The position numbers were made by a program, and so were the translations under genes. The notes under the pieces were generated by a model, which saw only the letters and a program-made list of their open reading frames with translations, was not told the DNA's origin and did not search any database. Positions 27,643 through 34,822 of a stretch of DNA of 64,000 bases are shown here, piece after piece. Source of the DNA: JAZPYZ01 sp045544455 (lineage in GTDB: Bacteria; Bacillota; Clostridia; Oscillospirales; Acutalibacteraceae); NCBI GenBank assembly GCA_045544455.1, contig JAZPYZ010000019.1, positions 186,001-250,000 on the forward strand. Reading direction: 5' to 3'. How positions within the stretch are numbered: the first letter of the stretch is position 1; each line of letters starts with the position of its first letter.

Positions 27643-27684
27643 AAAACGCGGTGGAGCAAATCGTCTCCGCCGCGTTTTTATCTA
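27643..27684 (+). terminator. Terminator of the dnaK operon
   Basis: ACGCGGTGGAG pairs with CTCCGCCGCGT (one wobble), followed by TTTTTATCTAT. Confidence 0.85.
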
Positions 27685-27730
27685 TAAAACGGACATACTA
27701 TGATAAGAGGAAAACTTTAAAAAATCCCCC

Positions 27731-27759
27731 TTGACAATCCCCTGCTTTTCGCCTATAAT
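27731..27759 (+). promoter_or_regulatory. Consensus promoter of tRNA-Ser
   Basis: TTGACA (27731-27736), 17 bp, TATAAT (27754-27759): a perfect sigma-A match, as expected for a stable RNA. Confidence 0.9.
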
Positions 27760-27783
27760 ATTATCCGTGATTTACATTCACAC

Positions 27784-27872
27784 GGAGACGTATCGAAGTG
27801 GTCATAACGGGGCGCACTCGAAATGCGTTAGCCCTAACGGGCTCGTGAGTTCGAATCTCACCGTCTCCGCCA
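27784..27872 (+). tRNA. tRNA-Ser (anticodon CGA)
   Basis: An 89-nt class II tRNA including encoded CCA. The acceptor stem GGAGACG pairs with CGTCTCC, the anticodon stem GCGCA/TGCGT encloses CTCGAAA (anticodon CGA, reading UCG), the long variable arm forms GCCC/GGGC, and the T arm has GTTCGAATC. It is followed by a hairpin terminator and by a partial copy of its own 3' end (see the repeats). Confidence 0.96.
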
Positions 27873-27918
27873 AAAGAAAAAGCATCGTCGCAAGACGGTG
27901 CTTTTTTTGTTTTAAATT
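27853..27918 (+). repeat. Direct repeat copy 1: tRNA-Ser 3' end plus terminator
   Basis: From the T-arm GAATCTCACC through CCA, the terminator hairpin and TTTTAAATT. It recurs almost exactly at 28017-28081, one T shorter in the terminator tail, with a 164-bp period. Confidence 0.9.
27877..27912 (+). terminator. Terminator of tRNA-Ser
   Basis: AAGCATCGTC, loop GCAA, GACGGTGCTT followed by seven T in all; directly after the tRNA. Confidence 0.85.
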
Positions 27919-27923
27919 GGCAA

Positions 27924-28026
27924 GGTGAGATTCGAAACGACCTCCAAACTCTGCGAGTGAAACGAGCAAAGAGTTTGGGAGAAAGCCCCGGTGGGGCTTT
28001 CGATAGCCGGAGAAGAGAATCTCACC
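27924..28026. repeat. Structured element with terminal inverted repeats between the two tRNA 3' copies
   Basis: The ends are GGTGAGATTC (27924-27933) and GAATCTCACC (28017-28026), exact inverted copies and equal to the T-arm end of the tRNA. Inside are two stems: CCAAACTCT with AGAGTTTGG (27944-27978) and AAAGCCCC with GGGGCTTT (27982-28000). The whole can fold as a three-way junction. There is no coding potential worth calling. Its origin is unknown: a small non-coding repeat, or a scar of an event at the tRNA. Confidence 0.7.
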
Positions 28027-28081
28027 GTCTCCGCCAAAAGAAAAAGCATCGTCGCAAGACGGTGCTTTTTTGTTTTAAATT
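28017..28081 (+). repeat. Direct repeat copy 2: partial tRNA-Ser 3' end plus terminator
   Basis: Second copy of the T-arm-to-terminator block. The hairpin (about 28042-28073) also reads as a terminator on the minus strand, right after the stop of the kinase gene at 28081, so it probably ends that transcript too. Confidence 0.88.
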
Positions 28082-28797
28082 TACGGATACGGTTGCCCGG
28101 TCAGTTGTTCAAAGGCAATCTGTACCGAACGTGGCGACATATCGCATTCCAGCACATAGACCGAAACCGACGATAGCATCCCATCCATCAGCGCTAACGT
28201 GCGTTGCAACGCCTCCGCACGGTGCGGCAGATACACTTGACGCATTAAATCAGAAATCGGCTGGTCTCGATATATGCGCACGGCATCGCCGTTTGGGGCG
28301 CGTTTGAGTATGCAAATACCACCAAGCGGCACACTTCGGTTTTGTTGCCATCCTTCTTTTCCGGCCCACGGCGTCCCATATACCGTAACACTGTCATCCG
28401 CCACACGCACGATCGGTTTATCCCCATTTATCACATCCACCGATCGCCCGAGCAGTTGTTTCCACAGACGGACATGTGTGGATTTGCCGGTACCACTCGG
28501 CGCGACAAACAAATATCCCGTCCCTTGATAGGCAATGGCCGCGCCATGCATGACCATGCGATCAAACAACGGCAACGCTTCCGCTATTTGGCGATAAACA
28601 CCAATGCATTCGTCATAGTCTTCCCCCACAGGTTCTGCCATGCCGGCCATTTCCTGGCATCGCTCTTCGTCCGATAAATCCACCATCAACTGCGGCGTTT
28701 GGCGTTCGACCACATAATCTCGGCAAAACTCTCGCACGAACCGATGCCGACTACATATCTCGATCACCAGATCCGCCAGTTTGACCGTAAACGTCAT
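28081..28797 (-). CDS. HprK-like (PEP carboxykinase-fold) kinase, partner of the 42-residue peptide
   Basis: 238 residues. The C-terminal two thirds look like the HPr kinase fold: MHGAAI at about 83-88, P-loop PSGTGKST at 100-107, NGDKPIV at 124-130, and a GTPWAGKEG segment followed by PLGGICILKR. It lacks the N-terminal regulatory domain of true HprK and is only distantly related to hprK at 10 kb. Relatives of this type occur beside small peptides or in peptide-modification clusters, including kinases that phosphorylate lasso-peptide precursors (PadeK/ThcoK). The ATG at 28797 is favoured: AAAGGA lies 8 nt before it, while it touches the ATG at 28806. The gene starts 21 bp after the peptide gene. 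Peptide kinase activity is inference. Confidence 0.75.
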   Translation of the reverse strand: MTFTVKLADLVIEICSRHRFVREFCRDYVVERQTPQLMVDLSDEERCQEMAGMAEPVGEDYDECIGVYRQIAEALPLFDRMVMHGAAIAYQGTGYLFVAPSGTGKSTHVRLWKQLLGRSVDVINGDKPIVRVADDSVTVYGTPWAGKEGWQQNRSVPLGGICILKRAPNGDAVRIYRDQPISDLMRQVYLPHRAEALQRTLALMDGMLSSVSVYVLECDMSPRSVQIAFEQLTGQPYP

Positions 28798-28818
28798 CCT
28801 ACTCATCCTTTGCGCCGC

Positions 28819-28947
28819 TTAAAAATCATCGTCCGGCAGCACAATGCCACCGCCACCCGGCTTTATCTCTGCGCTCGAAGCCATCATATCGTCCGCTGGG
28901 AGTACTGCCACATCCATTTGCGGTGTGGTATACGGTTTATTTGCCAT
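28819..28947 (-). CDS. 42-residue acidic peptide, possible kinase substrate
   Basis: A short frame with a strong AAGGAG site 8 nt before its ATG and a near-consensus promoter about 60 bp further up. The product begins MANKPYTTPQMDVAVL, continues with an Asp-Asp-Met-Met-Ala-Ser-Ser segment, then a Gly4 stretch and ends GIVLPDDDF. The leader pattern (K-x-Y-x-x-P-x-M-x-V-x-x-L, then D-x-x-x-x-S) recalls many short Clostridia and Bacteroidetes peptides whose role is unclear. Two Ser, two Thr and one Tyr are possible phosphorylation sites. No transporter, protease or radical SAM gene is adjacent, so this is not a standard RiPP cluster. The function is not known. Confidence 0.75.
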   Translation of the reverse strand: MANKPYTTPQMDVAVLPADDMMASSAEIKPGGGGIVLPDDDF

Positions 28948-29008
28948 AACCGTTCTCCTTTTTGTTACACGTTCTTATACAACCATTTGTTATTCAAAAT
29001 ACATTTAA

Positions 29009-29037
29009 ATTATACCAAGCCACAAAGCGGTTGTAAA
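29009..29037 (-). promoter_or_regulatory. Promoter of the peptide-kinase cassette
   Basis: Minus strand TTTACA, 17 bp, TATAAT. The leader to the peptide start is about 55 nt. Confidence 0.75.
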
Positions 29038-29048
29038 GAAATTCTTTC

Positions 29049-29077
29049 TTTTCAGACGACATTCTATATGGTATACT
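29049..29077 (+). promoter_or_regulatory. Candidate promoter of the GNAT gene
   Basis: TTTTCA, 17 bp, TATACT. The -35 box is weak. The transcript would start about 12 bp before the ATG at 29096. Confidence 0.45.
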
Positions 29078-29095
29078 ATCTATGGAGTGATGCAT

Positions 29096-29584
29096 ATGAC
29101 CATTCGACCGGCCGTTCAAGCCGATCTACCAACCATATCAGGTATCTACGAACACGCCAGACAATTTATGCGCGATACCGGCAACCCCCATCAATGGCGC
29201 GATACCAACCCCACCTCAGCGCAAACCCAACAAGATCTAACCGACAAGTGTTTGTATCTGGCAATCGACGAAGACGGCGTACAAGGCGTATTTGCGCTCA
29301 TTGCCGGCGAAGATGCTACCTATCAGCAGATTGACGGTGCTTGGTTAAACGATAACCCGTATGCCACGATACACCGCGTTGCATCCGCCGGTAACAAACA
29401 CGGCATACTGGCGGCGTGTATCGCATATGCCACCAAACAATACGCCGACCTGCGTATCGACACCCACGCCGACAACCATATTATGCAACATTTACTCGCG
29501 CGACACGGATTTACACGGTGTGGTATCATTCGTTTGGCAAACGGTGAACCCCGTATTGCCTATCATCGAACCGGCACCCGATAG
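29096..29584 (+). CDS. GNAT family N-acetyltransferase
   Basis: 162 residues. It opens with TIRPAVQADLPTISGIYEHAR, the first strand and helix of a GNAT fold; the acetyl-CoA region near 90-110 (ASAGNKHGILAACIAYA) is a degenerate Q/RxxGxG/A site, and the C-terminal HGFTRCGII strand is typical. The substrate is unknown. The ATG at 29096 is 8 nt after GGAG; the GTG and ATG just upstream overlap that site. Confidence 0.8.
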   Translation: MTIRPAVQADLPTISGIYEHARQFMRDTGNPHQWRDTNPTSAQTQQDLTDKCLYLAIDEDGVQGVFALIAGEDATYQQIDGAWLNDNPYATIHRVASAGNKHGILAACIAYATKQYADLRIDTHADNHIMQHLLARHGFTRCGIIRLANGEPRIAYHRTGTR

Positions 29585-29630
29585 CGTGTCGGTTTTGGGC
29601 GATTTTGCGGGAAATTCATCGATCTGTTTC

Positions 29631-29660
29631 TTGACACTGTGTATACGGATATGGTATCAT
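29631..29660 (+). promoter_or_regulatory. Promoter of the DUF4190-like gene
   Basis: TTGACA (29631-29636), 18 bp, TATCAT (29655-29660). Confidence 0.65.
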
Positions 29661-29665
29661 TTTCT

Positions 29666-29683
29666 TGTACATAACTGTGTACA
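29666..29683 (+). promoter_or_regulatory. Possible operator: two TGTACA half-sites over the transcript start
   Basis: TGTACA occurs at 29666-29671 and 29678-29683, each itself palindromic and 12 bp apart, covering the expected transcript start. This is where a repressor would act. The regulator is unknown. Confidence 0.4.
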
Positions 29684-29707
29684 TATTTTGCGGAGGAGGA
29701 TTGTATC

Positions 29708-30118
29708 ATGGATAATCAAAACGTAACCCCCGAAGTCAACACTCCGGTGGAAGAAACCCCGGTTGTGGCAGAAGTCAACACCCCGGCAGAAGCAGAACCG
29801 GTTGTGGCAGAAGTTAACAACGGTAAAGGATACTCGATCGCGGCATTGGTGCTGGGCATTCTCGGCATCATCGGTGGCTGGTTCCCGGTCGTTTGCTATT
29901 TCACTACCGTGTGCGCTATTTTGGGCATCATCTTCGGTGTAAAAGGCCGTAAAATGTCGATCGAAGCGGAAGGCAAAGCCTCCGGTTTGGCGACGGCCGG
30001 TTTGGTGCTCGGCATCATCGGTACGGCGTTCGCGGCGTTGGGCTTGGTCTGCAACGTTATCTGCTCGGCGGCTATCTGTGCGGCGGCTGAAGGCGCCAGC
30101 ACCATGGCTATGATGTAA
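29708..30118 (+). CDS. DUF4190-like small membrane protein with Pro/Glu/Val repeats
   Basis: 136 residues. The N-terminal 37 residues are soluble, acidic and built of imperfect repeats around PVVAEVNTP. Two hydrophobic hairpins follow (about 42-75 and 92-125), separated by a GVKGRKMSIEAEGKASG cytoplasmic-looking loop; this pattern matches DUF4190, whose function is not known. GGAGGAGG precedes the ATG by 8 nt, so translation should be efficient. The tail is Ala/Met rich. Confidence 0.75.
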   Translation: MDNQNVTPEVNTPVEETPVVAEVNTPAEAEPVVAEVNNGKGYSIAALVLGILGIIGGWFPVVCYFTTVCAILGIIFGVKGRKMSIEAEGKASGLATAGLVLGIIGTAFAALGLVCNVICSAAICAAAEGASTMAMM

Positions 30119-30134
30119 TCGATAATCCGACCTA

Positions 30135-30176
30135 AGGAAGGCGCCACAGAATCCATGTGGCGCCTTTTCCTTTGAA
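30135..30176 (+). terminator. Terminator of the DUF4190-like gene
   Basis: AAGGCGCCACA and TGTGGCGCCTT form an 11-bp stem followed by TTCCTTT. The lgt-like gene starts close after it, so some readthrough is possible. Confidence 0.8.
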
Positions 30177-30188
30177 AGGGAGAATCCT

Positions 30189-30995
30189 ATGTTTCCGTAT
30201 TTTATGATATTCGGTAAAATTATAACGACCTACTGGTTGATGTCGTTGATCGGAGCGTTCGCGGCCGGCATTTTTACCTGTGTGCAAGTCAAACGGATCG
30301 GCGAAGACGATAACGATGCGATCGTGGTCATGTTATTTAGTGCAATCGGCGTGATACTGGGCGGTCATCTGTTGTACGGTATCACCCAGATTCGGCAATT
30401 GCCGTTGTTATTGACCGCCGACAGTTTCGGTCAGTTTATCGGGTATGCACAACAGATTTTCGGTGGTTCCGTGTTTTACGGCGGTTTATTCGGCGGATTG
30501 ATCGCCGCTATGATCACCGTCAACGCCAAGAAACTGAAGAAACCTCTGTATAGGGATCTTATGGCATTTACTATTCCGTTGTTTCACGCGTTTGCCAGAA
30601 CCGGATGTTTCTTAAGCGGATGTTGTTACGGTATCGAATGTGAATGGGGTTTCACCACTCACACCAACGACTTAGTACCGGATATCAACGGCGTTTCGAG
30701 GTTTCCGGTACAATTGTTGGAAGCGGCACTCAATCTCCTCTTGTTTGGGGTGTTGTTCTATTTGTTTAAGCGCACACGAAACGGCGGTTTTTGGAAAACG
30801 CGATTGTTGCCGTTATACGGAATCGGTTATGCGACCATTCGATTCTTCGACGAGTTTTTACGGGGCGATGCCATCCGTGGCTTTGTGGGAAGTTTGTCCA
30901 CGTCTCAATTCATCAGTATCCTGGTATGGATCGCCTCGGCGGTTTGGTTGTGGATATCGGTGATGCGAGAACGCCGCTCGGTCCCGGCATCTTGA
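30189..30995 (+). CDS. Lgt-like (prolipoprotein diacylglyceryl transferase) paralogue
   Basis: 268 residues with about seven membrane spans. Lgt signatures are seen: FYGGLFGG, HAFARTGCFLSGCCYG, RFPVQLLEA and GYATIRFFDEFLRGD. Compared with E. coli Lgt the essential His103 position (HGGL) is Tyr, and Asn146 (RIGNF) is Cys, while the Arg of RTG and the Arg/Glu pair near the C-terminus are kept. These changes are common in a second Clostridia Lgt group, so a true diacylglyceryl transferase is not certain. AAAGGGAG precedes the ATG. Confidence 0.75.
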   Translation: MFPYFMIFGKIITTYWLMSLIGAFAAGIFTCVQVKRIGEDDNDAIVVMLFSAIGVILGGHLLYGITQIRQLPLLLTADSFGQFIGYAQQIFGGSVFYGGLFGGLIAAMITVNAKKLKKPLYRDLMAFTIPLFHAFARTGCFLSGCCYGIECEWGFTTHTNDLVPDINGVSRFPVQLLEAALNLLLFGVLFYLFKRTRNGGFWKTRLLPLYGIGYATIRFFDEFLRGDAIRGFVGSLSTSQFISILVWIASAVWLWISVMRERRSVPAS

Positions 30996-31054
30996 TCATG
31001 TACAAGAAGAATCGCATAGCGTCAAGCAACCCTTTCTCTCCTATCATTGCAGAT

Positions 31055-31094
31055 AAAAAACGTGTTGACGATCAACGTCAACACGTTTTTGTTT
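31055..31094. terminator. Bidirectional terminator between the Lgt-like gene and prfB
   Basis: AAAAACGTGTTGACG and CGTCAACACGTTTTT form a 15-bp stem with A/T flanks on both sides. Confidence 0.85.
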
Positions 31095-32217
31095 ACTCTT
31101 TGTAACCGAGCGTACCGGTAGCGGCCGCTTTCAAATAAGCATTGATAAAACCGTCGATATCGCCATCCATCACGGCGTTGATGTTACCGCTTTCAAAACC
31201 GGTGCGATGATCCTTTGCCAAGGTATACGGCATAAACACATACGAACGAATTTGACTGCCCCACGTGATCTGCGCCTGGTTACCCTTAATATCTTCGATC
31301 TTTTCCAAATGTTCGCGTTCGCGAATTTCCACCAATTTGGAAACCAACATAGTCATCGCGGTTTCGCGGTTTTGCAACTGACTGCGTTCGCTTTGACAAG
31401 CCACCACAATGCCGGTCGGAATGTGCGTTAAACGCACCGCAGACGAAGTTTTGTTGATGTGCTGACCGCCGGCACCGGAGGCGCGGAACACGTCCATTTT
31501 AATATCTTCCGGCCGAATATCGACCTGCGTATCTTTATCGAGTTCCGGAATGATTTCCAGTGCGGCAAACGAGGTATGCCGACGGCCCGATGCATCAAAC
31601 GGCGAGATGCGCACCAGACGGTGAACACCGGCTTCGGACTTAAGGTATCCATAAGCATTTCGCCCTTCGATCCGGATCGAAGCACTTTTTAAACCGGCTT
31701 CATCACCGTCAAGATAATCCAGAATTTGATAGGTAAACCCGTGTTGTTCGGCCCAGTGGGTATACATCCGGTACAACATCGAGGCCCAATCCTGTGCTTC
31801 GGTACCGCCTGAACCGGCATGGAAGGTCATGATCGCGTTTTTGCCGTCGTATTCACCGGTCAACAAAGTGGCTAACCGTTGTTCTTCCAGCGAAGCTTGG
31901 ATATTTTCCACCGCCGCAACGCATTCGTCCAGCAACGACAGATCTTCTTCCTCGTTGGCCAGTTCGATCAACGTGTAGGTATCGTTAAAATCCGAAACCA
32001 ATCGCTCATACCGATTGATGGTATCGTTAAGCGAAGCAGCGCGCTTGGTAACCGCCTGGGCCGCATCCATATCATCCCAAAACCCATCCGCAGCGGTGCG
32101 TTGTTCGAGTTCTGCTACCTCACGGCGCAACCCATCCAACCCCAACGCCGATGCCAGTTCATCGATTTCGGGTTTCAAGTTATCGAGTTGCTGTTTTTGT
32201 TCTTCAAATTGCAGCAT
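31093..32217 (-). CDS. prfB: Peptide chain release factor 2
   Basis: 374 residues. RF2 features: the anticodon-like SPF motif (RISPFDASGRRHTSF) and the GGQ tip (GAGGQHINKTSSAVRLTH). It frees peptides at UGA and UAA. The reading frame is continuous from the first codon, so the +1 programmed frameshift that controls prfB in most bacteria is absent. AAGGAG precedes the ATG, and a good promoter lies just upstream. Confidence 0.96.
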   Translation of the reverse strand: MLQFEEQKQQLDNLKPEIDELASALGLDGLRREVAELEQRTAADGFWDDMDAAQAVTKRAASLNDTINRYERLVSDFNDTYTLIELANEEEDLSLLDECVAAVENIQASLEEQRLATLLTGEYDGKNAIMTFHAGSGGTEAQDWASMLYRMYTHWAEQHGFTYQILDYLDGDEAGLKSASIRIEGRNAYGYLKSEAGVHRLVRISPFDASGRRHTSFAALEIIPELDKDTQVDIRPEDIKMDVFRASGAGGQHINKTSSAVRLTHIPTGIVVACQSERSQLQNRETAMTMLVSKLVEIREREHLEKIEDIKGNQAQITWGSQIRSYVFMPYTLAKDHRTGFESGNINAVMDGDIDGFINAYLKAAATGTLGYKE

Positions 32218-32248
32218 ATACGTATCTCCTTGTTAAACTATCCCATAT

Positions 32249-32277
32249 ATTATACGCAAATTCATCCGTCTTGTAAA
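32249..32277 (-). promoter_or_regulatory. Sigma-A promoter of prfB
   Basis: Minus strand TTTACA, 17 bp, TATAAT, about 30 bp before the ATG. Confidence 0.75.
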
Positions 32278-32278
32278 G

Positions 32279-32315
32279 AGAAAAACGCCTCTATTTTTCC
32301 ATAGAGGCGTTTTTA
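32279..32315 (-). terminator. Terminator of the arg operon (after argF)
   Basis: AAAAACGCCTCTAT pairs with ATAGAGGCGTTTTT; the minus-strand copy ends in TTTTTCTCTTT. Confidence 0.85.
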
Positions 32316-32316
32316 T

Positions 32317-33306
32317 TCAACACAAGGTAGCAACCATGACCGCCTTGATGGTATGCATGCGGTTTTCCGCTTCATCAAACACGATAGATTGTTCGCTTTC
32401 GAACACCTCATCGGTGACTTCCATGCAGTCCAACCCGAATTTTTCGTAGATATCTTTTCCAATGGTGGTTTTGATATCATGAAACGCCGGTAGGCAATGC
32501 ATAAACCGGCATTGCGGACCGGCGGCTTCCATCAGCGTACGGTTGACTTGATACGGACGCATCAGATCGATGCGTTCTTTCCAAACCGAATCCGGTTCGC
32601 CCATCGATACCCACACGTCGGTATAGATGACGTCGGCGTTTTGCACCGCCGTGATCGGATCTTCGATGAATTCCAACACCGCACCGGTTTCGCGCGCAAT
32701 TTCCTGACACGTCGCTACGAGTGATGCGTCCGGAAAAAAGGCGTTCGGCGCACATGCGACGAAATGCATCCCCATCTTGGCACAACCAACCATCAACGAG
32801 TTCCCCATATTATAACGGGCATCCCCCATAAACACCAGTTTAACACCTTGTAAATCGCCAAAACGCTCTTTAATGGTGAGAAAATCCGCCAACACCTGCG
32901 TGGGGTGAAACTCGTTAGTTAACCCATTCCACACCGGCACGCCGGCATGTCGGGCGAGTTCTTCTACCACGTCTTGACCAAACCCGCGATATTCGATCCC
33001 GTCGAACATGCGGCCAAGCACTCGAGCCGTATCGGCAATACTTTCTTTTTTCCCGATCTGCGAACCTTGCGGATCAAGATAAACCGGATGCATACCGAGA
33101 TCGGCCGCCGCAACTTCAAACGCACACCGCGTGCGAGTACTGTTTTTTTCAAAAATCAACGCTACATTTTTGCCATCACACAACCGGTGTGAGACACCGG
33201 CCTTTTTGCGTTGTTTCAGTTCAGCCGACAGGTCCAGCAAGCCGGCGATCTCATCCGGCGTAAAATCCAGCAGTTTCAAAAAATGTTTTTGGTTTAGGGA
33301 AATCAT
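32317..33306 (-). CDS. argF: Ornithine carbamoyltransferase
   Basis: 329 residues. The carbamoyl-phosphate site STRTRCAFE (about 56-64), the HPTQ segment, and the ornithine-site HCLPAFHD are all present. It makes citrulline from ornithine and carbamoyl phosphate. Placed after the transporter genes with argG and argH upstream, it fits biosynthesis rather than the arginine deiminase pathway (no arcA or arcC nearby). GAGGT precedes the ATG. Confidence 0.95.
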   Translation of the reverse strand: MISLNQKHFLKLLDFTPDEIAGLLDLSAELKQRKKAGVSHRLCDGKNVALIFEKNSTRTRCAFEVAAADLGMHPVYLDPQGSQIGKKESIADTARVLGRMFDGIEYRGFGQDVVEELARHAGVPVWNGLTNEFHPTQVLADFLTIKERFGDLQGVKLVFMGDARYNMGNSLMVGCAKMGMHFVACAPNAFFPDASLVATCQEIARETGAVLEFIEDPITAVQNADVIYTDVWVSMGEPDSVWKERIDLMRPYQVNRTLMEAAGPQCRFMHCLPAFHDIKTTIGKDIYEKFGLDCMEVTDEVFESEQSIVFDEAENRMHTIKAVMVATLC

Positions 33307-33320
33307 AACAGTACCTCGAA

Positions 33321-34043
33321 TTACAACACTTTTGCCAAGAACGATTGCAACCGTTCGCTTTTCGGATTATCAAACAATTCCGCCGGTGTGCCTTCTTCGA
33401 TAATATAACCTTCATCTAAGAACAACACGCGATTGGACACTTCGCGAGCAAAGCCCATTTCGTGGGTAACGACCACCATGGTCATCCCCTCTTTGGCCAG
33501 CTTTTTCATAACGTCCAATACCTCGCCGACCATTTCAGGATCCAGCGCAGAGGTCGGTTCGTCAAACAACATCACGTCGGGTTCCATGCAAAGTGCGCGC
33601 ACGATAGCGACACGTTGCTTTTGACCGCCGGACAGTTGGTTCGGATACGAATCGGCGCGATCTGCCAAACCAACACGGCCCAACAAATCCAGTGCCAGTG
33701 CCTCGGCCTGTTCACGCGGCATCTTTTTCAGCATCATCGGTGCACAGGTCATGTTTTCCAACACCGTCATATGCGGAAACAAGTTGAATTGTTGGAACAC
33801 CATCCCCATCTTTTGACGATGGAGATTGAGATCGACCTTCTTATCGGTCAGATCGTTCCCTTCAAATACGATGCTGCCGCCGGTCGGTTTTTCGAGCAGG
33901 TTGAGGCAACGAAGGAAGGTGGATTTACCCGAACCGGACGGACCGATCACGCAGATAACATCCCCTTTGTTGATCTCGACGTCAATGCTTTTCAACACTT
34001 CGAGCCCTTCAAAGTTTTTCTGTAATCCTTTAACGCTTATCAC
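33321..34043 (-). CDS. Polar amino acid ABC transporter, ATP-binding protein (GlnQ/ArtM type)
   Basis: 240 residues. Walker A GPSGSGKST, signature LSGGQKQRVAIVRAL, Walker B VMLFDEPTSALDPEM, and H-loop VTHEM. The start is GTG at 34043: AAAGGAGG lies 10 nt before it, and the longer TTG frame to 34064 would begin inside that site. It overlaps the permease by 14 bp. Together with the next two genes it forms an uptake system, most likely for arginine or a related basic amino acid given the arg neighbours. Confidence 0.92.
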   Translation of the reverse strand: MISVKGLQKNFEGLEVLKSIDVEINKGDVICVIGPSGSGKSTFLRCLNLLEKPTGGSIVFEGNDLTDKKVDLNLHRQKMGMVFQQFNLFPHMTVLENMTCAPMMLKKMPREQAEALALDLLGRVGLADRADSYPNQLSGGQKQRVAIVRALCMEPDVMLFDEPTSALDPEMVGEVLDVMKKLAKEGMTMVVVTHEMGFAREVSNRVLFLDEGYIIEEGTPAELFDNPKSERLQSFLAKVL

Positions 34044-34716
34044 TCTTCGCCAGCCTCCTTTCAAACCGTTTCAGTACCGCCGTCAGTATCGCTACCATCA
34101 ACAGATACGATAACGCCACCACCATCAACGGGTTAAATGCATCATAGGTGTTGTTGCGGATCAAGTTGCCGGCACGAGTTAAGTCGACCACTGCGACATA
34201 ACCGGCAACCGAGGTTTCTTTCAACAGGGCAATCAACTCGTTACCGATCGCCGGTAAAATGTTACGGATCGCTTGCGGGAAGATGATCTTGCGCATGGTC
34301 TGCAGTTTAGACATGCCAAGACTTCTTCCGGCTTCCATTTGGCCGGCATCCACCGCATTGATACCACTACGGATAATCTCCGCCATATAGGCGCCCGAGT
34401 TGATACCGAAGGTTAAAATACCGACGGTAACGCCGTCTGCCGATTGCATGATGATGTAATAAAAGATCAACAGCAACACGACAACCGGAATACCGCGGAT
34501 GACGGTGACGTACAGATCGCAAAACCAAGCAATGGGTTTCAAACTAGGTACGTCTTCCGAAAAATATTTAGCAATAGCGATCAAGGTACCGATCACTACG
34601 CCGATAATCAAGGCTCCGACGGTGATGACGAGCGTATTACGAAGTCCTTCCAGCAACAAGCCGGATAGGCCGGACTCCACAAACGTCGAATGTAATTGTT
34701 CAAACCATGTGTTCAC
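34030..34716 (-). CDS. Polar amino acid ABC transporter, permease (HisM/GlnP family)
   Basis: 228 residues, about five membrane spans, with the cytoplasmic EAA loop (GRSLGMSKLQTMRKIIFPQAIRNILPA) that contacts the ATPase. It is probably a homodimer, because only one permease gene is present. Confidence 0.92.
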   Translation of the reverse strand: MNTWFEQLHSTFVESGLSGLLLEGLRNTLVITVGALIIGVVIGTLIAIAKYFSEDVPSLKPIAWFCDLYVTVIRGIPVVVLLLIFYYIIMQSADGVTVGILTFGINSGAYMAEIIRSGINAVDAGQMEAGRSLGMSKLQTMRKIIFPQAIRNILPAIGNELIALLKETSVAGYVAVVDLTRAGNLIRNNTYDAFNPLMVVALSYLLMVAILTAVLKRFERRLAKSDKR

Positions 34717-34767
34717 AATGGTGCTCCTTTCGTTCTATATAAAGAACGGATGTATTTTTAAAAAGCA

Positions 34768-34803
34768 GGAAAAGAATGTGATGATTTCCACCACATTCTT
34801 TCC
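34768..34803 (-). other. Stem-loop between the binding protein and permease genes
   Basis: GAAAGAATGTG and CACATTCTTTTC pair around an 11-nt loop, followed on the minus strand by CTGCTTTTTAAA. It is probably a partial terminator, giving more binding protein than permease, a common arrangement. Confidence 0.6.
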
Positions 34804-34822
34804 GTTGTGTTTATGAAAAGAC

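Noticed and set aside
27853..28081. Phage or integrative element attachment site at tRNA-Ser
   Set aside because: The direct repeat suggests att sites, but no integrase or cargo lies between the copies and part of the sequence is inverted; reported as a repeat instead.
27731..28307. Plus-strand frames running through tRNA-Ser and its repeat
   Set aside because: They translate a tRNA, terminators and hairpins; a common source of false small proteins.
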